From Methylotetracoccus oryzae (GTDB taxonomy: Bacteria > Pseudomonadota > Gammaproteobacteria > Methylococcales > Methylococcaceae): DNA of 56,602 nucleotides. The DNA is taken from the NCBI RefSeq assembly GCF_006175985.1, contig NZ_SRSH01000028.1, positions 1 through 56,602 on the forward strand, in the 5' to 3' direction. The translations under genes and the position numbers were made by a program. The notes beneath the pieces are model-generated. The model saw nothing but the letters and a program-made list of their open reading frames with translations. It did not search any database and had not been told where the DNA came from. This document shows positions 21,453 through 32,115 of the stretch, piece after piece; the first letter of the stretch is position 1, and the number at the start of each line of letters is the position of its first letter.

Positions 21453-24152
21453 TCAGGCAAGACTCGGTTGGGACCGCTGGGACACTGGCGAACTCGCAAC
21501 CCATCGATCCAGCACCTGGACAAGGTTCGGCAACGCGAAGGGCTTCGAGACATAATCGTCCATCCCGGCCGCCCGGCACAGTTCCTCGTCGCCTTTCATG
21601 GCGTTTGCCGTCATGGCGATGATCGGGAGATGCGACCCCGGCGCTTCCTGTTCGCGAATCCGGCGCGTGGCTTCGAACCCGTCCATCTCGGGCATCTGTA
21701 CATCCATCAGAACGGCATCGTAGCGGCGCTTGCCGATCTGCTCGATGGCGCGCAGGCCGTTTTCGGCCAGATCGACGGCGTACCCGGCCTTGCCCAGCAG
21801 AATCAGGGCCAGCTTCTGGTTGACCGGATTGTCTTCGACTAACAGCAGATTCACACCTCGCCTGCCCGGCGCATGAAGATTCGCGGCTGGAGACCGTCGC
21901 GTTTCTCTGACAGCGGACCGTCCGAGCGTCGCCTCCAGCGTGCTCCGCAAGGTCTGGAGCTTGACCGGCTTGAGCAGGTAGGCCTCGCAGCCTCTCGCCC
22001 GCAGCCGGTCCGCGTCACCGCGCTGCCCCATCGATGTCAGGACGATGACCCGAGTCGCAGCCAGTTCAGGATCATCACTGATCTTGACGAGTGTCTGTTC
22101 ACCATCCATCTCCGGCATCTGCATGTCGAGCAGCACCAGATCGAAGGGCTGCCCCGTGCGACTGGCCTGCCGCAGGATTCCCAGAGCCCGGCCGCCACTG
22201 TCGACCGTTTCGACGCGGCAACCGAAGCCTTCGAGCATTCGGGCCAGGATCACGCGGTTGGTTGCATTGTCGTCCACCCCCAGGACACGCAGGCCCTGCA
22301 GCGAGCTGGCACCCGAAGCCAAGGGTTCGGGAAGCGGGCGTTGCGCCGTGTCCTTGGCAAAGGTCAGCGTAAAGGAGAACCGGCTGCCGCGGCCCGGCTC
22401 GCTGTCGAGTTCGATCCGGCCGCCCATCGCCTCGACCAACTGCTTGCTGATGGCCAGACCCAGGCCTGTGCCCCCGTAGAGACGCGTCGTCGAACCATTG
22501 GCCTGTGTGAAGCGCTCGAACACGTCGGACTGGCGGTCGCGCGGAATCCCGATACCGGTATCGACCACCGAGAAGCCCAGCGTCTGTGAGGACGGCGTTT
22601 GCTCAACGAGTTGCGCGGACACCATGACCTCGCCGGCTTTGGTGAATTTGATCGCATTGCCGAGCAGGTTGATCAGGACCTGCCGCAGGCGCGCAGGATC
22701 ACCGAGCAGGCTGGCCCCGAGTTCCGGCTGCACATGGCAGATCATTTCGAGTCCTTTCGCCTGGGCATGGTTCGCCAGCGTGTAGGCAACGTCTTCGACG
22801 ATGGCTCGGGGCTCGAAGGGAATGTGCTCCAGACGCAGGCACTTCGCCTCGATCTTCGAGAAGTCGAGGATATCGTTCAGCAGGGTCAGCAGGGCTTCAG
22901 CGCTCTGGAGGGAGGTCGACAGATAGTCCCGCTGCTCGACCGACAACGCCGTGTCGAGTGCCAGCTCCAGCATGCCGATGATCCCGTTCATCGGCGTACG
23001 GATCTCGTGGCTCATGTTGGCGAGGAACTCGCTCTTGGCGCGATTCGCCTCCTCTGCCTGCTGAGCCGCGCGGATGTGATCGCTGACATCGTGAAAGATG
23101 GTCAGCGAACCGGCCCACTGGTCAGCGACATAGACTGGCGTCGAAGAGATCTCGACATCCACGACGGACCCGTCCTTGCGCTTGCGCTGGGTCACACTGC
23201 GGACGGTCTTCTGGTCGCGTATCGATTGCGCAAGCCTTGCGGCATCTTCCGCTCCGCCCGCCGGCGGACGAATCACGGCGTCGAGCGCCTGCCCGAGCGT
23301 CTCGCCCGGAACGTAGCCGAAAATCCCCTCGAAGGCCGGGTTGAGCGAATTGATCCGGCCCAGCGGATCGGTCACGGCAATGGCTGCCGGGCTGTATCGT
23401 TCCAGCGCTTCGCAGAAGTGTGTCTGGTATTCCAGCTCGTTCTCCGCCCGTTTGCGTTCGGTGACGTCGCGGAACAGGTACACGGTCCGCGCCTCACCTT
23501 GACTGCTGGGTATGACTTCGATGGACACCTCGAAAATGCCATTCAGCGACGGTATATCGACCTCGCCGGGAGACAGGTCCGAGAACGGTCGATCCGCCCC
23601 GCGGCCGAGCAACTGCGAGAAATCCTGACCTATCACCTCCTGGAACGTGGCGCCGAGTTGCCGCACAAAGGACTGGTTGGCACGCAATATCCGGCCTGAC
23701 CCGTCGATGACGACGATGAGCTCGGCGATCGTATCGAAGGTTCGTTCCCATTCCCGCTTGCCTTCGCCGATCACGGTATCGAGTTCGCGATAGACATCGC
23801 GATCCAGATCGCGTTGTCGGCGCAGCGCATCGACGCGCCCTTCCAACTGCTTGATTCGGAGCTGATAGCCCTCCAGCCGTTGCCGCTTGCTGTCGTTGGC
23901 CCAGCCGAGGAAACCGAGGCTCAATCCCCAGAACGGCAAGACCGACAGTGCCAGCCAGTGAGCCAGTGTCTGCGCGGGCCCCGGCGCCACGGTCATCGGC
24001 TCGTCGAAGCCGGGCACCATGAAGTTCAGCGCCAGGCCGCATAGACCTCCGGTCACGGCCAACAGTGCATAGCGAAAGCCCGCCCGTGAACACACACCGG
24101 CGTAGTGGGACAAGGGTGGATGCGCAGCATTGATGGAAGGATGGCTGAACAT
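21453..24152 (-). CDS. membrane hybrid histidine kinase with two receivers
   Basis: This 899-residue kinase has two N-terminal transmembrane helices (about residues 27-45 and 64-86) and a coiled coil. Two PAS domains (about 130-240 and 255-370) follow, then HisKA with His382 in [12 protein letters not shown] and HATPase_c (DTGIGI, GGTGLGL). Two C-terminal receivers have Asp676 in [11 protein letters not shown] and Asp817 in [11 protein letters not shown]. The short inter-helix loop suggests it senses within or near the membrane or through its PAS domains. No HPt domain is visible, so phosphotransfer may go to a separate protein. It converges on the YkgJ-like gene with only 24 bases between stops. 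The ATG at 24152 was chosen because the upstream in-frame extension is not protein-like. Confidence 0.9.
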   Translation of the reverse strand: MFSHPSINAAHPPLSHYAGVCSRAGFRYALLAVTGGLCGLALNFMVPGFDEPMTVAPGPAQTLAHWLALSVLPFWGLSLGFLGWANDSKRQRLEGYQLRIKQLEGRVDALRRQRDLDRDVYRELDTVIGEGKREWERTFDTIAELIVVIDGSGRILRANQSFVRQLGATFQEVIGQDFSQLLGRGADRPFSDLSPGEVDIPSLNGIFEVSIEVIPSSQGEARTVYLFRDVTERKRAENELEYQTHFCEALERYSPAAIAVTDPLGRINSLNPAFEGIFGYVPGETLGQALDAVIRPPAGGAEDAARLAQSIRDQKTVRSVTQRKRKDGSVVDVEISSTPVYVADQWAGSLTIFHDVSDHIRAAQQAEEANRAKSEFLANMSHEIRTPMNGIIGMLELALDTALSVEQRDYLSTSLQSAEALLTLLNDILDFSKIEAKCLRLEHIPFEPRAIVEDVAYTLANHAQAKGLEMICHVQPELGASLLGDPARLRQVLINLLGNAIKFTKAGEVMVSAQLVEQTPSSQTLGFSVVDTGIGIPRDRQSDVFERFTQANGSTTRLYGGTGLGLAISKQLVEAMGGRIELDSEPGRGSRFSFTLTFAKDTAQRPLPEPLASGASSLQGLRVLGVDDNATNRVILARMLEGFGCRVETVDSGGRALGILRQASRTGQPFDLVLLDMQMPEMDGEQTLVKISDDPELAATRVIVLTSMGQRGDADRLRARGCEAYLLKPVKLQTLRSTLEATLGRSAVRETRRSPAANLHAPGRRGVNLLLVEDNPVNQKLALILLGKAGYAVDLAENGLRAIEQIGKRRYDAVLMDVQMPEMDGFEATRRIREQEAPGSHLPIIAMTANAMKGDEELCRAAGMDDYVSKPFALPNLVQVLDRWVASSPVSQRSQPSLA

Positions 24153-24396
24153 GGCGCGAGCACCTGGGTAGTCGGTCGCCGGCCGCTGGCCGGCGGAACT
24201 GGGCCGCAACGATTACCGGGTGATCCCGCTCGCGAGACCCAAGGTCTTGGGCGAGGGCTTGGGCCCTCACGCAGAACTATAGTAAGGAGCGTTCGAGGGA
24301 GACGAAGCGGCACGGTCCCGTGACTGCCGGGCACCGTCCGCACGTAGCCATCTGAGAGAGAAGACGAACACTGATCCGGCGCGTCCGCATCCCGGA

Positions 24397-24906
24397 TCAA
24401 GGAAGCTCGAAGTCGGATGACGCGGAGGGAATGCCCGCTCGACGAAACCAGTCGTCGCCGAGCAGCGACTCGGCCGGCTGGCGGCACGGCAGATAGGTCC
24501 GGCGCGACGCTGGAGCGTCCACGACAACACCTTCCTTCTGGCCCCAGCCCCGCCCGATCGCCGTAAAAAGGGTATAGGTATATCCTCCGCGTTCGAAGCG
24601 GATAAATGCTCCACCACCCCCGGAATACATCAGGGAACTGCCCTCGAAGTGGACCGACGGTGCGGTGGGGCGCTCGGGATAAACCAACTCCGGTGATCGA
24701 CCGGGGCGCCCGATCCGATAAGTCAGGGACACCGGCGCTTGCCCCGTGCCCCGACTCGCGCAGAGCGAGACAAGCTTCCGTGTCAGGGGACACGAAAACA
24801 CGACCTGCTCTGATTTCGAGCACAGCGAAGGCGCGGCGTCGGCGCCGCAGGACAGGAGCGCCAGCACGATGACCGGCACGACGTTCACGGGCGGCTTCGT
24901 TCTCAT
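24397..24906 (-). CDS. hypothetical secreted protein
   Basis: This 169-residue protein begins with a clear signal peptide, VNVVPVIVLALLSCGADA, with probable cleavage near ADA-APSLC. The mature part has several cysteines (CSKSEQVVFSCPL, LCASRG, PCRQ) and a FEGSSLMYSGGGGAFIRF segment. Similar small secreted proteins of unknown role are common in proteobacteria. The ATG at 24906 has GGAG eight bases upstream. No catalytic motif is visible. Confidence 0.65.
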   Translation of the reverse strand: MRTKPPVNVVPVIVLALLSCGADAAPSLCSKSEQVVFSCPLTRKLVSLCASRGTGQAPVSLTYRIGRPGRSPELVYPERPTAPSVHFEGSSLMYSGGGGAFIRFERGGYTYTLFTAIGRGWGQKEGVVVDAPASRRTYLPCRQPAESLLGDDWFRRAGIPSASSDFELP

Positions 24907-25042
24907 CCTCTCGACTCCATGCGGGCCCCCGTTTCCGGAGCGTACAACACCGGCTGCTCTCAGCCGCGACGAAATCCACCCTTCCCGCAGCCGGCGGAAA
25001 GGTCCGCCCGGGAACACGGCCGACGTGCTCCGCCACGGGTCG

Positions 25043-26467
25043 TCACTGTCGTTCCCGCTTCTCGACTGCGGCAATCACGCGAGCGAGGAAACGATCGTGG
25101 CGCCAGCCATGAGCGTGGCGCGTCAAGCCGAGCCGCACGACGACCAGTTCATGCGACGGGACAACCGATACGAATTGCCCTTCGTGGCCAATCGCGTGGA
25201 AGGCAGCGTCCGGCAGCGCGGCTGGACCCTCCGGGTCCTGATAGTACCGCGGAACGCGCAACCAAAGGTGCGCCCCGAACTCGCCATCGGGCGATTGTGG
25301 CGTCGGCGTCTGGCTGTAAGCGACCCAACCTTCGGGCAACAGGCGCCGGCCCTGCCACACGCCGTCGTTGAGGAACAGCAGTCCGAGCCGGGCCCAGTCC
25401 CGGGCGCTGGCATACATGAACGAGGAGGCTACGAAGTTTCCGGCCGCATCGGGCTCCAGCGTCGCCGTCCGCATACCGACGGCATCGAACAGCAGACGTC
25501 GGGGCGCGTCCCGGTAAGCCGCGTCCCCGAGCCTGGCTCTCACGATGCGCGACAGGATGTTGGTGGTTCCGCTGGCATACTGCCAGCGGCTGCCCGGCGT
25601 AGCCTCCAGTGGTTGCGATGCGGCAAAGGCCGCGCCGTCGGCGCGCCCAAACAGCATCTGCATGACGTCTTCAAGCGGGCTTGTGTACGTTTCGCGGAAG
25701 CGGAGGCCGCTGGTCATCCGAAGCAACTGACCGATCGTGATCCGGCGCCGCGGATCGCCGGGCTCGACCCACTCGGGGACTGGCGCCCTGTCATCAACGG
25801 ACAAGACGCGCTGCCGCACCAGAACGCCGAGCAGGGCGTTCAAGGCCGTCTTGGCCATCGACCATCCGGCCAGAGGTGTGTCCGGGCCGAAACCGGCCGC
25901 GTACCGCTCGGCCACGATCCGACCACGATGCACGATGACGATGGCCCGGGTCCGTTGCGGCCGCCCATCGGACGGCTCATCGAAGGCGGCGGTCAGCAGC
26001 GACGTCAACGGCGTTGACACGGTGCTGTGCGATTCTTCGGACAAGCCGCCGTCGTCCGGGGCGGATGGGGGCAACGAACCCGGTTTCGCATCGGCCGACG
26101 CCCGCGGCAGGGGATCGGCTGCGGCATCGACGAGGGTGCAGCCGGATCCCGGGCGATGAACCGCGACACGCAGGAGCGGCCATCGCCACCCCGCGTGTGC
26201 GCGACCACGCGCCGGATCCACGCCCACGGGAAATCCGGCCAGCCAGCGATGGTGGTCCAGCGAAAGATCGGTGGCGATCACATCCGCCGCGGCCCGATGC
26301 GACACGAACACAGCCGAGCACAGAATCTTGGCCTGGTAGCCCAACAGCAGACGGGCGACACTGAAGGCGTACCATGCGGCCAGGCCGGCGGCCAGCAGGA
26401 CCAGGATCCGCAGAAGCCTGCCCCAGGGCCGGCGTGACAGGACTATGCCCGGGGAGCGATCGGGCAT
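25043..26467 (-). CDS. serine hydrolase, beta-lactamase/class C family
   Basis: This 474-residue membrane-anchored or exported enzyme belongs to the penicillin-binding-protein-like serine hydrolases. A hydrophobic helix at residues 19-46 should anchor the N-terminus. The active-site SxxK motif is SMAK (Ser203, Lys206), the second motif is likely YAS in WQYASGTTN, and the third is a GHEGQ variant of the usual KTG/HxG. The length and arrangement match the beta-lactamase-family hydrolases annotated as esterases or DD-peptidase relatives rather than true beta-lactamases. It lies just downstream of hemY on the same strand with a 57-base gap, but a functional tie to heme synthesis is not evident. 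Confidence 0.85.
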   Translation of the reverse strand: MPDRSPGIVLSRRPWGRLLRILVLLAAGLAAWYAFSVARLLLGYQAKILCSAVFVSHRAAADVIATDLSLDHHRWLAGFPVGVDPARGRAHAGWRWPLLRVAVHRPGSGCTLVDAAADPLPRASADAKPGSLPPSAPDDGGLSEESHSTVSTPLTSLLTAAFDEPSDGRPQRTRAIVIVHRGRIVAERYAAGFGPDTPLAGWSMAKTALNALLGVLVRQRVLSVDDRAPVPEWVEPGDPRRRITIGQLLRMTSGLRFRETYTSPLEDVMQMLFGRADGAAFAASQPLEATPGSRWQYASGTTNILSRIVRARLGDAAYRDAPRRLLFDAVGMRTATLEPDAAGNFVASSFMYASARDWARLGLLFLNDGVWQGRRLLPEGWVAYSQTPTPQSPDGEFGAHLWLRVPRYYQDPEGPAALPDAAFHAIGHEGQFVSVVPSHELVVVRLGLTRHAHGWRHDRFLARVIAAVEKRERQ

Positions 26468-26524
26468 CGGTTGCCGATGTCGGTGGGCAGATCGACGCTC
26501 GGCGTTGCGCGGCGCGCGCTTGGC

Positions 26525-27799
26525 TCAGCGGCCCGATGTCTCAGAACCCAGTTCGACGCCGCTGTCGCCGGTCGGATTCTGCTCGATCTGCGTGATGACC
26601 TCGTCTGAGGCATAGAAGAGTCCACGGCGATAGAATTGCGCCGCACCTGCCGGATCGCCGGATTTCAGCAGCACGTCGCCCATCAGACGGAAGCCTTCCA
26701 CGCTCTCCTCCAGGGCGAGGCTGTTTTCCAGATAGCCGCGCGCCTTCGGGAGATCATCGGCCCGTAAGGCCAGCTTCCCCAGTATCCGCAGCAGCACCGG
26801 ATCCTTTTGGTGCTTCGAATACCACGTTTCGGCCCGGGCCAGTTGACCGGCCGCGTCGGGCAGTTTCATGGCGCCGTACAAGGCCAGCAGCGTATCGTTC
26901 CATTCCTTGGTCAGCGCCGCCCGCAAGCGACCTTCGATTTCTTCCGCCGCGCCCGCTTCGATCATTGCGGCGAAGAAGAGCGTCTGAATGCCCTGGCCGG
27001 CTCGGACGTGCTCCGGAATGGTCTTCCACAAGGCCTCAAGCTCCTGCGCTTGTCGTCGTTCCGCCGCGCTTCTCAGCAGCGCCGCGAACGTCGATGTCTC
27101 GAGCAGCTTGATCTCGGCCTCCATCATGACCTTGCTGGAGTGAAGGCTCGGTATCAGCCGGCGCAGCCCCTCCCAGTCTTCCATCTGCGAATAGACCTGA
27201 TGCTGCAGACGCAGCACGGCTGCATGGCTGGGCGCGATCTTTTCCAGTTCCGTGAGGCTTTCCAATGCATCCTCGAACTGCTGGTTCGAGAGCTGGAGCT
27301 CGGCCCGGATCAATCCCACGGCGAACTCGGCCTCGGGCACGTTTTCGTGCGCGAGTTTCAGATACTCGTCGCGCTGCTCGATCGCACCACGGGAATGGGC
27401 CGCACGCGCGGCCGTCAGATAGTTGATCAGGGGCAAACCGCTATCGGCGGCATGCCGGATCAGATTACGCTCCGCCTTTTCCCAGTTTCCCTCGGCAGTT
27501 TCGATCAAACCCGAGATCAAGGCCTGATTCGACCGGCGAGTGCGCTTCTCTCCCGTGCGCCGCCGGAGGATGGTCGGCAGCCGCAAGGTCTGGATCACCA
27601 GCCGAATACAGGCATAAAGGGCGATGAACGCGAAAAAGAGCGCGGTCGCAACCACGAACAACGAGGTTTCGAGCGCCCAACCGCCATAGCCGACGATCAC
27701 GTAGCCCGGATCTTCCGACGACGCCAGTTGTGTGTAGACGTAATAACCACCGCCCGCAGCCAGACCGACCGCAAGAAGCAGCAGGAGCAGTTTCCTCAA
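26525..27799 (-). CDS. hemY: HemY, inner-membrane TPR protein of the heme operon
   Basis: This 424-residue protein corresponds to the HemY TPR protein found at the end of gammaproteobacterial hemCDXY operons. It is not protoporphyrinogen oxidase, which shares the symbol. Two N-terminal transmembrane helices (residues 1-25 and 42-70) precede the HemY_N region with NQALISGLIETAEGNWEKAE, and tetratricopeptide-like helices run to the C-terminus. The start is a TTG at 27799 that overlaps the hemX stop as TTGA, which indicates translational coupling. Its exact role in heme synthesis is unresolved for the family. Confidence 0.9.
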   Translation of the reverse strand: MRKLLLLLLAVGLAAGGGYYVYTQLASSEDPGYVIVGYGGWALETSLFVVATALFFAFIALYACIRLVIQTLRLPTILRRRTGEKRTRRSNQALISGLIETAEGNWEKAERNLIRHAADSGLPLINYLTAARAAHSRGAIEQRDEYLKLAHENVPEAEFAVGLIRAELQLSNQQFEDALESLTELEKIAPSHAAVLRLQHQVYSQMEDWEGLRRLIPSLHSSKVMMEAEIKLLETSTFAALLRSAAERRQAQELEALWKTIPEHVRAGQGIQTLFFAAMIEAGAAEEIEGRLRAALTKEWNDTLLALYGAMKLPDAAGQLARAETWYSKHQKDPVLLRILGKLALRADDLPKARGYLENSLALEESVEGFRLMGDVLLKSGDPAGAAQFYRRGLFYASDEVITQIEQNPTGDSGVELGSETSGR

Positions 27800-29100
27800 G
27801 GCTGAGCTCCAGTGCCCTGCGGCTTCAGCTCCGGAACCGACGGCTTCTTGGCTTCGTCGGCCTTGAGGCGCAAGCGCTCGATATTGCGAATCAGGCTTAG
27901 CGACTTGCTGATGTCCGGCATCGGAACCCGGATCGGCTGCTGCAGAAATTCGTTGAGCTGCGCGTCGGCATCGCGGGTCGCCGCGGCCTGGTTGTCGAAG
28001 TTGTCTCGCAGGAATTGTCGGGCCGACTTCAGGTTGGCCTGGTACATCCCCTCGTCCCCCCGCAGCAAGGCCGCACGCGTCATCTCCAGTTTGAGCAGCA
28101 GCACCTGGCGAAGGCCTTCCACCTCCTCCGGAGTCAGCACCGACTCGATCGGCCGATCGGTCCGCCGGATCGTCACGAGATCCTTCAGCGCATCGAGGGC
28201 GGCATCGATACGGCCGTCATGCTCTTCAGTCTCGGCGTCGGGGGATTCAGCCTCGGGGGTCGGCGGTTCGGCCTGGAGCGGTTTGGGTTTGAGCGCCGAC
28301 TCCGCGCCGGTAGGCGCATGCGGCAGGTGCAGAGGAATTTCCCGGATCTTGGCCTCCAGCGCGAGAATCTTCGCGGACAGCCCAACGATATCCGGAGCGG
28401 CCATGTTCTTCAGCAGATTGATCTCTTCCGCAAGGGCCTCCCTGACAGGGAACACGCCCGGATCGCCGCTGTCATGCAGCCGCTGGTCAGCCGCTTCCAT
28501 CGCGGCCAGCACTGCCTTGACATCGCCAACCAGATGCAGCTTCTGGTTGGCGACGCTCAATAGGTACTCGGCATCGGCGACCAGAACGTCGCCGCGCGTC
28601 CGGCTCAACTGTCGTTGGATCTGATCGACGGACTTGCTCAGATCGGCGCGAGCGGATTCAAGGCGTTCCCCGAACGTCGACGACTGTTCGCTCAGAACCC
28701 GCTCGATCTTGCTGTCCTCAGTTGCCAGCTGGGTCTGGAGCCCCGCGACCTGGTTGTGCAAGGTCGCCAGCTGCTGCTGGAGGCTGCCCAGTTGCCGCGT
28801 CAGCTCGATCACTTGCTGATCTTCCTTGTTCAATTCCCCGCCGAGTTCGGAGCGGAACGACTGAATGAGGAAAAATCCACCGATCGCCAGCAGCACGACG
28901 ATGACCAGCGTCAGATAGCCTATCCAGGTACCCGCAGACCGGCCCTTGGCCTTGGCCGGCTTTTCTTCCGACGCCGGGGGCTCTATCCCGGATGAGTCAT
29001 CGGCAGAGTCGTTTGCGAAAGCGGCCAGTTGCTCTTCGCTCAACGGCGACTCGTTTTCCTCGTCGGCCACAATGCTTGTACCTATGTTGTTGTCCGGCAT
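27796..29100 (-). CDS. hemX: HemX, uroporphyrinogen-III methyltransferase-like protein
   Basis: This 434-residue membrane protein of the HemX family has an acidic N-terminal segment and one transmembrane helix (WIGYLTLVIVVLLAIGGFFLI, about residues 65-86). A long coiled coil (QQVIELTRQLGSLQQQLATL and onward) and a helical C-terminal domain including DVLVADAEYLLSVANQKLHL follow. Despite the family's old name, it lacks methyltransferase motifs. The ATG at 29100 overlaps the hemD stop as ATGA/TGATG, which decides the start over an upstream in-frame candidate. Confidence 0.9.
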   Translation of the reverse strand: MPDNNIGTSIVADEENESPLSEEQLAAFANDSADDSSGIEPPASEEKPAKAKGRSAGTWIGYLTLVIVVLLAIGGFFLIQSFRSELGGELNKEDQQVIELTRQLGSLQQQLATLHNQVAGLQTQLATEDSKIERVLSEQSSTFGERLESARADLSKSVDQIQRQLSRTRGDVLVADAEYLLSVANQKLHLVGDVKAVLAAMEAADQRLHDSGDPGVFPVREALAEEINLLKNMAAPDIVGLSAKILALEAKIREIPLHLPHAPTGAESALKPKPLQAEPPTPEAESPDAETEEHDGRIDAALDALKDLVTIRRTDRPIESVLTPEEVEGLRQVLLLKLEMTRAALLRGDEGMYQANLKSARQFLRDNFDNQAAATRDADAQLNEFLQQPIRVPMPDISKSLSLIRNIERLRLKADEAKKPSVPELKPQGTGAQP

Positions 29101-29903
29101 CACTGTCTCGGCTGCCACGTGTGGGCCAGGCGGACCAAAGCGTCGAAAAGCCCCTGGTCTGATGCCTCGGTCGCGGCAGCGACGGCTCGGCACCCCACAT
29201 CCCGGGCCAGGGACGCGATGCGCTCGCCAATCACCGCGACGGGCGTCCTGACCAGCAAATCCCTATTCGCCGGGCCAAGCAGCCCGGCCAAGTGCTCCAA
29301 ACCCTCGCCACTGGTCAGGATCACCGCATTGATCCCGCCTTCGCGCCACGCCGCCAGCAACGGCGCACTGTCGGCCCGAACCGGGACCCGCCGGTACACC
29401 TCCGCGTATTCGACCTGGGCTCCGCGCGCGCGCAGCGCGTCGGCCAGCAACTCGCGGCCGCCGCAACCACGTACGATCAGTAGCCGCTGTCCGCTCACAC
29501 GGTCGAATGCGGGGGCCTCCAGCAAAGCCTCGCTATTAAACTGCGCTTTCGGTTGCAGGTCCACTCTGGCCCCGCAGGCGAGCAATGCCTCGGCAGTGCC
29601 GCGACCGACCGCGGCCACCTGCGTGCCGCCGGGCAGAGCCGGCCAGCGGCAACCGAGAGCAGCCGCGTAACGCACTGCGTTCGCGCTGACAAAGATGAGC
29701 CAGTCCCAGTTTTCCAGGTGCTGCAGCGCCAGCGCGGCACCCTGCGGATCGTCGCAGGGCTCGATCGACAGCAAGGGATAGCGCAGTGGATGGCCGCCGG
29801 CGGCTTCGATCAGGGCGCACAGGACGTCGGCCTGATCCGGCGGCCGGGTGACCAGCACAGTCCAGCCGTGCAGCGCGCCGCTGCCGACCGCGGCAGCTTT
29901 CAC
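29100..29903 (-). CDS. hemD: uroporphyrinogen-III synthase
   Basis: This 267-residue enzyme cyclises hydroxymethylbilane to uroporphyrinogen III with inversion of ring D. Family landmarks include [21 protein letters not shown] at the N-terminus, [12 protein letters not shown] in the first lobe, and [19 protein letters not shown] and [14 protein letters not shown] in the second. HemD is poorly conserved, and this copy shows the usual two-lobed pattern at normal length. It overlaps hemC by four bases upstream and hemX by one base downstream, so the operon order hemC-hemD-hemX-hemY is tightly coupled. Confidence 0.93.
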   Translation of the reverse strand: MKAAAVGSGALHGWTVLVTRPPDQADVLCALIEAAGGHPLRYPLLSIEPCDDPQGAALALQHLENWDWLIFVSANAVRYAAALGCRWPALPGGTQVAAVGRGTAEALLACGARVDLQPKAQFNSEALLEAPAFDRVSGQRLLIVRGCGGRELLADALRARGAQVEYAEVYRRVPVRADSAPLLAAWREGGINAVILTSGEGLEHLAGLLGPANRDLLVRTPVAVIGERIASLARDVGCRAVAAATEASDQGLFDALVRLAHTWQPRQ

Positions 29904-30826
29904 ACGAAACCCGCGGCCCGCAGGATCTCACCGGCACCCTGCGCCAGCAGGTCGTCAGCAACCGCCACGCCCAGTTCGTTCGCGGTGGCGCGGGTCGCCG
30001 TCGCTTCCGCCCGCAGAACGCGGGTCCCGTCGGGCGCGGCAACCAGCGCGCGCAGGCTGACCCGATCGCCGTCGACTGTCGCGAAGCCGGCAATCGGCAC
30101 CTGACACCCCCCCTGCAACCGCCGGTTGACTGCGCGCTCCGCCGTCAGGCAAATCCCGGTGTCATCGTCGTGCAGACCCCGCAGCAGGGCGTGAGTCGCG
30201 TCATCGTCCTGCCGGCACTCGATGCCCAGAGCGCCCTGACCGATGGCCGGCAGACTGACGTCGGGTTCCAGAATCTCGGTAATCAAATCAGCCATTCCCA
30301 GGCGTCTCAGACCAGCGGCGGCCAGGATCAGCGCATCGCACTCGCCGGTGTTCAGCTTGCCGAGACGCGTGTTGACGTTGCCCCTGAGATCGAGCCAGCG
30401 CAACTCCGGAAAACGGGCGCGGAGCTGGCACTGGCGGCGCAGGCTCGAGGTGCCGACGACCGCACCGGTGGGCAGTTCGGCCAAGGCTGCATACCGCGAG
30501 GCAACGAACGCGTCGCGCGGATCCTCGCGCTGCAGGATGGCGGCGATATGGAGTCCATTCGGCAAATCCACCGGCACGTCCTTCATCGAATGTACGGCGA
30601 TGTCGGCCTCTCCTGCCAACAGGCTTTGCTCCAGCTCTTTGACAAACAAGCCCTTCCCGCCAACCTTGGCCAATGGCGCGTCAAGCAGCTTGTCGCCGCG
30701 CGTCACCATCGGCAAGAGTTCGATCGCGAGCCCGGCGTGCAGGCTGCGGAGCCGTTCCGCGACATGCTCCGCCTGCCAGAGGGCGAGCGGGCTGCGGCGG
30801 GTCGCAATGCGAATGACTGGGTTCAA
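29900..30826 (-). CDS. hemC: hydroxymethylbilane synthase (porphobilinogen deaminase)
   Basis: This 308-residue enzyme polymerises four porphobilinogens into hydroxymethylbilane. It has the conserved start [39 protein letters not shown] and the cofactor loop [10 protein letters not shown], whose cysteine carries the dipyrromethane cofactor. The length is normal. The start is a TTG at 30826; a nearby ATG is out of frame, and no strong ribosome binding site is visible. It is the first gene of the hemCDXY operon. Confidence 0.95.
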   Translation of the reverse strand: MNPVIRIATRRSPLALWQAEHVAERLRSLHAGLAIELLPMVTRGDKLLDAPLAKVGGKGLFVKELEQSLLAGEADIAVHSMKDVPVDLPNGLHIAAILQREDPRDAFVASRYAALAELPTGAVVGTSSLRRQCQLRARFPELRWLDLRGNVNTRLGKLNTGECDALILAAAGLRRLGMADLITEILEPDVSLPAIGQGALGIECRQDDDATHALLRGLHDDDTGICLTAERAVNRRLQGGCQVPIAGFATVDGDRVSLRALVAAPDGTRVLRAEATATRATANELGVAVADDLLAQGAGEILRAAGFV

Positions 30827-31256
30827 GGCGGTAGGGCCATGCTGGAGCTAAAAAACCGGAATGGTATCAGATCGACCGCCTTCGAGGCGTTGCAGGGTAC
30901 GCAGTGCCGGGCCCGCCGCGTCCTTGCTGGCCGTCGGCGAAGTCCGATTCCGGAATTACCCTAGTGGATCCCGAACAGGCCTGCTTCCCATGACATGCCA
31001 ACTGCCGATATCCGATCCGCACAAAAGGAATAAACCGGTCACAAAAAACGGGTCAGAAAGTAGTATCGACAAACCGCGATTCGGCTGGGTTACAATCGCG
31101 CCGGGCGATGACTGGGCGATGGGAAAACTGGAATGGGTCTGCAACCCAGATACTGGCGACGACCTTAATGGACTTGCCTGCCCGAACCGGGCTGGCCGTT
31201 TGATGTAACGGTCTGCCCGAACTAGCGATTCTTTAGAACCAAGGGGAGATAACATC
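30827..31256. other. intergenic region between divergent hemC and aqpZ
   Basis: This 430-base spacer should contain both promoters. AT-rich stretches lie around 31020-31070. The short phrase TGCCCGAAC occurs twice upstream of aqpZ (about 31180 and 31214). AAGGGGAGAT just before 31257 is the aqpZ ribosome binding site. No gene is seen. Confidence 0.5.
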
Positions 31257-31958
31257 ATGCCTTTATTGAAGCGGTGTGCAGCTGAAGTTTTGGGGACTTT
31301 CTGGTTGGTTTTCGGCGGGTGCGGTAGTGCCGTACTCGCCGCTGCCTTCCCGGACGTCGGGATTGGCCTGCTGGGCGTTGCCTTCGCCTTCGGCCTCACG
31401 GTCATGACGATGGCCTTCGCCATCGGCCACATCTCGGGCTGCCACCTCAATCCGGCCGTATCGATCGGATTGGCGGTCGGGGGACGCTTCAAGACCTCCG
31501 AGCTTCTCCCTTACATCGCCTCTCAGGTCATCGGCGCGATCATCGGCGCCCTGATTCTGTACATGATCGCGAGCGGCAAGGTCGGCTTCGATCTGGCGGG
31601 CGGCTTCGCGTCCAACGGGTATGGCGAACACTCCCCGGGCGGCTATTCGCTCGGCGCCGCGCTGCTGGCAGAAATCGTGCTGACCTTCATGTTCCTGATG
31701 ATCATCCTGGGCGCGACGGACGCACGGGCACCGGCGGGTTTCGCTCCGATCGCGATTGGCTTGGGACTTACGCTGATCCATCTGATCGGTATCCCGGTCG
31801 ACAACCTTTCGGTCAACCCGGCGCGCAGCACCGGTCCGGCGCTGTTCGTCGGCGGCTGGGCCCTGCAGCAGTTGTGGGCCTTCTGGGTCGCACCGATCAT
31901 CGGCGCAGCACTGGCTGGCGTGACCTACAAATGGCTGGGCGCGCCCGAGAAGAAGTAA
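31257..31958 (+). CDS. aqpZ: aquaporin Z
   Basis: This 233-residue six-helix water channel of the inner membrane has both NPA boxes: [10 protein letters not shown] near residue 65 and [11 protein letters not shown] near residue 186, the latter with the selectivity-filter arginine. The N-terminus ([21 protein letters not shown]) is characteristic of AqpZ. An AAGGGGAG Shine-Dalgarno sequence precedes the ATG. Histidine and cysteine or threonine filter residues fit a water channel rather than a glycerol facilitator. Confidence 0.95.
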   Translation: MPLLKRCAAEVLGTFWLVFGGCGSAVLAAAFPDVGIGLLGVAFAFGLTVMTMAFAIGHISGCHLNPAVSIGLAVGGRFKTSELLPYIASQVIGAIIGALILYMIASGKVGFDLAGGFASNGYGEHSPGGYSLGAALLAEIVLTFMFLMIILGATDARAPAGFAPIAIGLGLTLIHLIGIPVDNLSVNPARSTGPALFVGGWALQQLWAFWVAPIIGAALAGVTYKWLGAPEKK

Positions 31959-32115
31959 TGGCCTAGCCTCGGCGACCGGGCGCGTGGGTGGGGGCACCGA
32001 CCTTCACCCGCGTGCCGGCCCTCAGCCTTCCCGTTTGGTTTCCATTCGGGATAGGCTACACGGCGACCGGAACCGTCCCTGATCCGATTCGCGCGGGTGC
32101 AACCCGTCCGCCAAC

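Noticed and set aside
24153..24396. Possible upstream extension of the membrane kinase and a further ORF
   Set aside because: The extension lacks coding character and the Met at 24152 directly precedes the first membrane region. Nothing else could be supported in the gap.
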